This document shows positions 63,818-64,000 of a stretch of 64,000 nucleotides of DNA, one piece after another. The stretch is from Paenibacillus faecis (GTDB taxonomy: Bacteria; Bacillota; Bacilli; Paenibacillales; Paenibacillaceae). Position 1 is the first letter of the stretch; each line of letters opens with the position of its first letter. Under the pieces are notes generated by a model. That model worked only from the letters and a program-made list of their open reading frames with translations, made no database searches and had not been told where the DNA came from. The stretch covers positions 372,001 to 436,000 of the forward strand of contig NZ_VSDO01000002.1 of assembly GCF_008084145.1 (NCBI RefSeq). Direction: 5' to 3'. Made by a program: the position numbers and the translations under genes.

Positions 63818-64000
63818 GTGGAACAGTTGCTTCTGCTTTCCGAGATTTTGATTATCAATCTGGTGCTCAGCGGGGATAATGCGCTGGTCATTGCCATGGC
63901 CAGCAAAGACCTGCCGCCGGCGCAGCGTAAGCAGGCGGTCTGGTGGGGAGCTCTCGGCGCGGTGCTGCTGCGTTGTCTCCTAACCTGGATCGCCGTTATT
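63818..64000 (+). CDS. Second TerC/YjbE-family membrane protein (3' end outside window)
   Basis: 61 codons are visible from GTG 63818, 7 bases after GAGGGGGG. The start MEQLLLLSEILIINLVLSGD and the following NALVIAMASKDLP carry the same DxxLSGDNALVIAMA-type motif as the neighbouring TerC protein. It is open to the window end. Paralogous and divergent to 62975-63679, sharing a 138-bp intergenic region. Confidence 0.88.
   Translation, partial: MEQLLLLSEILIINLVLSGDNALVIAMASKDLPPAQRKQAVWWGALGAVLLRCLLTWIAVI

Overview
The window is chromosomal DNA from an endospore-forming Bacillales organism, most like Paenibacillus or a close relative. Three things point there: the gene order hemW-hrcA-grpE-dnaK-dnaJ-prmA-rsmE-mtaB-yqeW ... 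rpsU-yqeY-yqfC-yqfD-phoH-pgpH-ybeY-dgkA-cdd-era-yqzL-recO-glyQ-glyS-yqxD-dnaG-sigA-trmK-yqfO, which is the Bacillus subtilis dnaK-to-sigA super-cluster; the sporulation genes yqfC/yqfD; and strong AAGGAGG-type ribosome binding sites with many TTG/GTG starts. The DNA is GC-richer than B. subtilis. No tRNA, CRISPR array, transposase or prophage gene was seen.

Layout. 1-6580: the 3' part of hemW, a GNAT acetyltransferase, and the heat-shock operon hrcA-grpE-dnaK-dnaJ behind a perfect CIRCE operator. 6581-9927: an accessory stretch with a dispersed non-coding repeat, a reverse-strand pair (DUF2653-like and a Tim44-leader-like membrane protein), two small stress/spore-type proteins and a Gfo/Idh/MocA oxidoreductase. 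9928-16974: prmA, an M50 site-2-type protease, rsmE, mtaB, a Nudix hydrolase, yqeW (reverse strand) and an RlmI-like rRNA methyltransferase. 16975-18032: about 1 kb of non-coding DNA full of palindromic repeats, including an inverted copy of the element near 6.8 kb. 18033-24309: a sugar cassette (ROK regulator, ABC binding protein, two permeases, SIS protein, PfkB kinase) closed by a strong terminator. 24499-36706: the recombination and repair genes addB-addA-sbcD-sbcC, followed by a structured-RNA candidate. 36971-53256: the macromolecular-synthesis cluster, from a HIT protein and rpsU through dnaG-sigA, including a glycine T-box upstream of glyQS. 53458-55310: trmK-yqfO. 55362-55775: RNase P RNA, which looks type A rather than the type B of B. 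subtilis. 55858-62877: an S8 protease (reverse strand), a YpuI-like protein, a DUF1540 protein, a membrane protein with three 43-residue repeats, a lytic transglycosylase, and a cysteine desulfurase-thiI pair. 62975-64000: two divergent TerC-family membrane proteins, the second cut by the window end.

How the genes work together: a chaperone module (HrcA/GrpE/DnaK/DnaJ), translation-factor and rRNA/tRNA modification enzymes (PrmA, RsmE, MtaB, RlmI-like, YbeY, Era, TrmK, ThiI), replication and transcription initiation (DnaG, SigA), double-strand-break processing (AddAB, SbcCD, RecO), c-di-AMP turnover (PgpH) and an inducible carbohydrate uptake and catabolism unit. Most of the window is conserved housekeeping. 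The least explained items are the three-way-junction RNA candidate at 36.8 kb, the dispersed palindromic repeats, the sugar cassette whose ROK regulator has lost its zinc motif, and the triple-repeat membrane protein.
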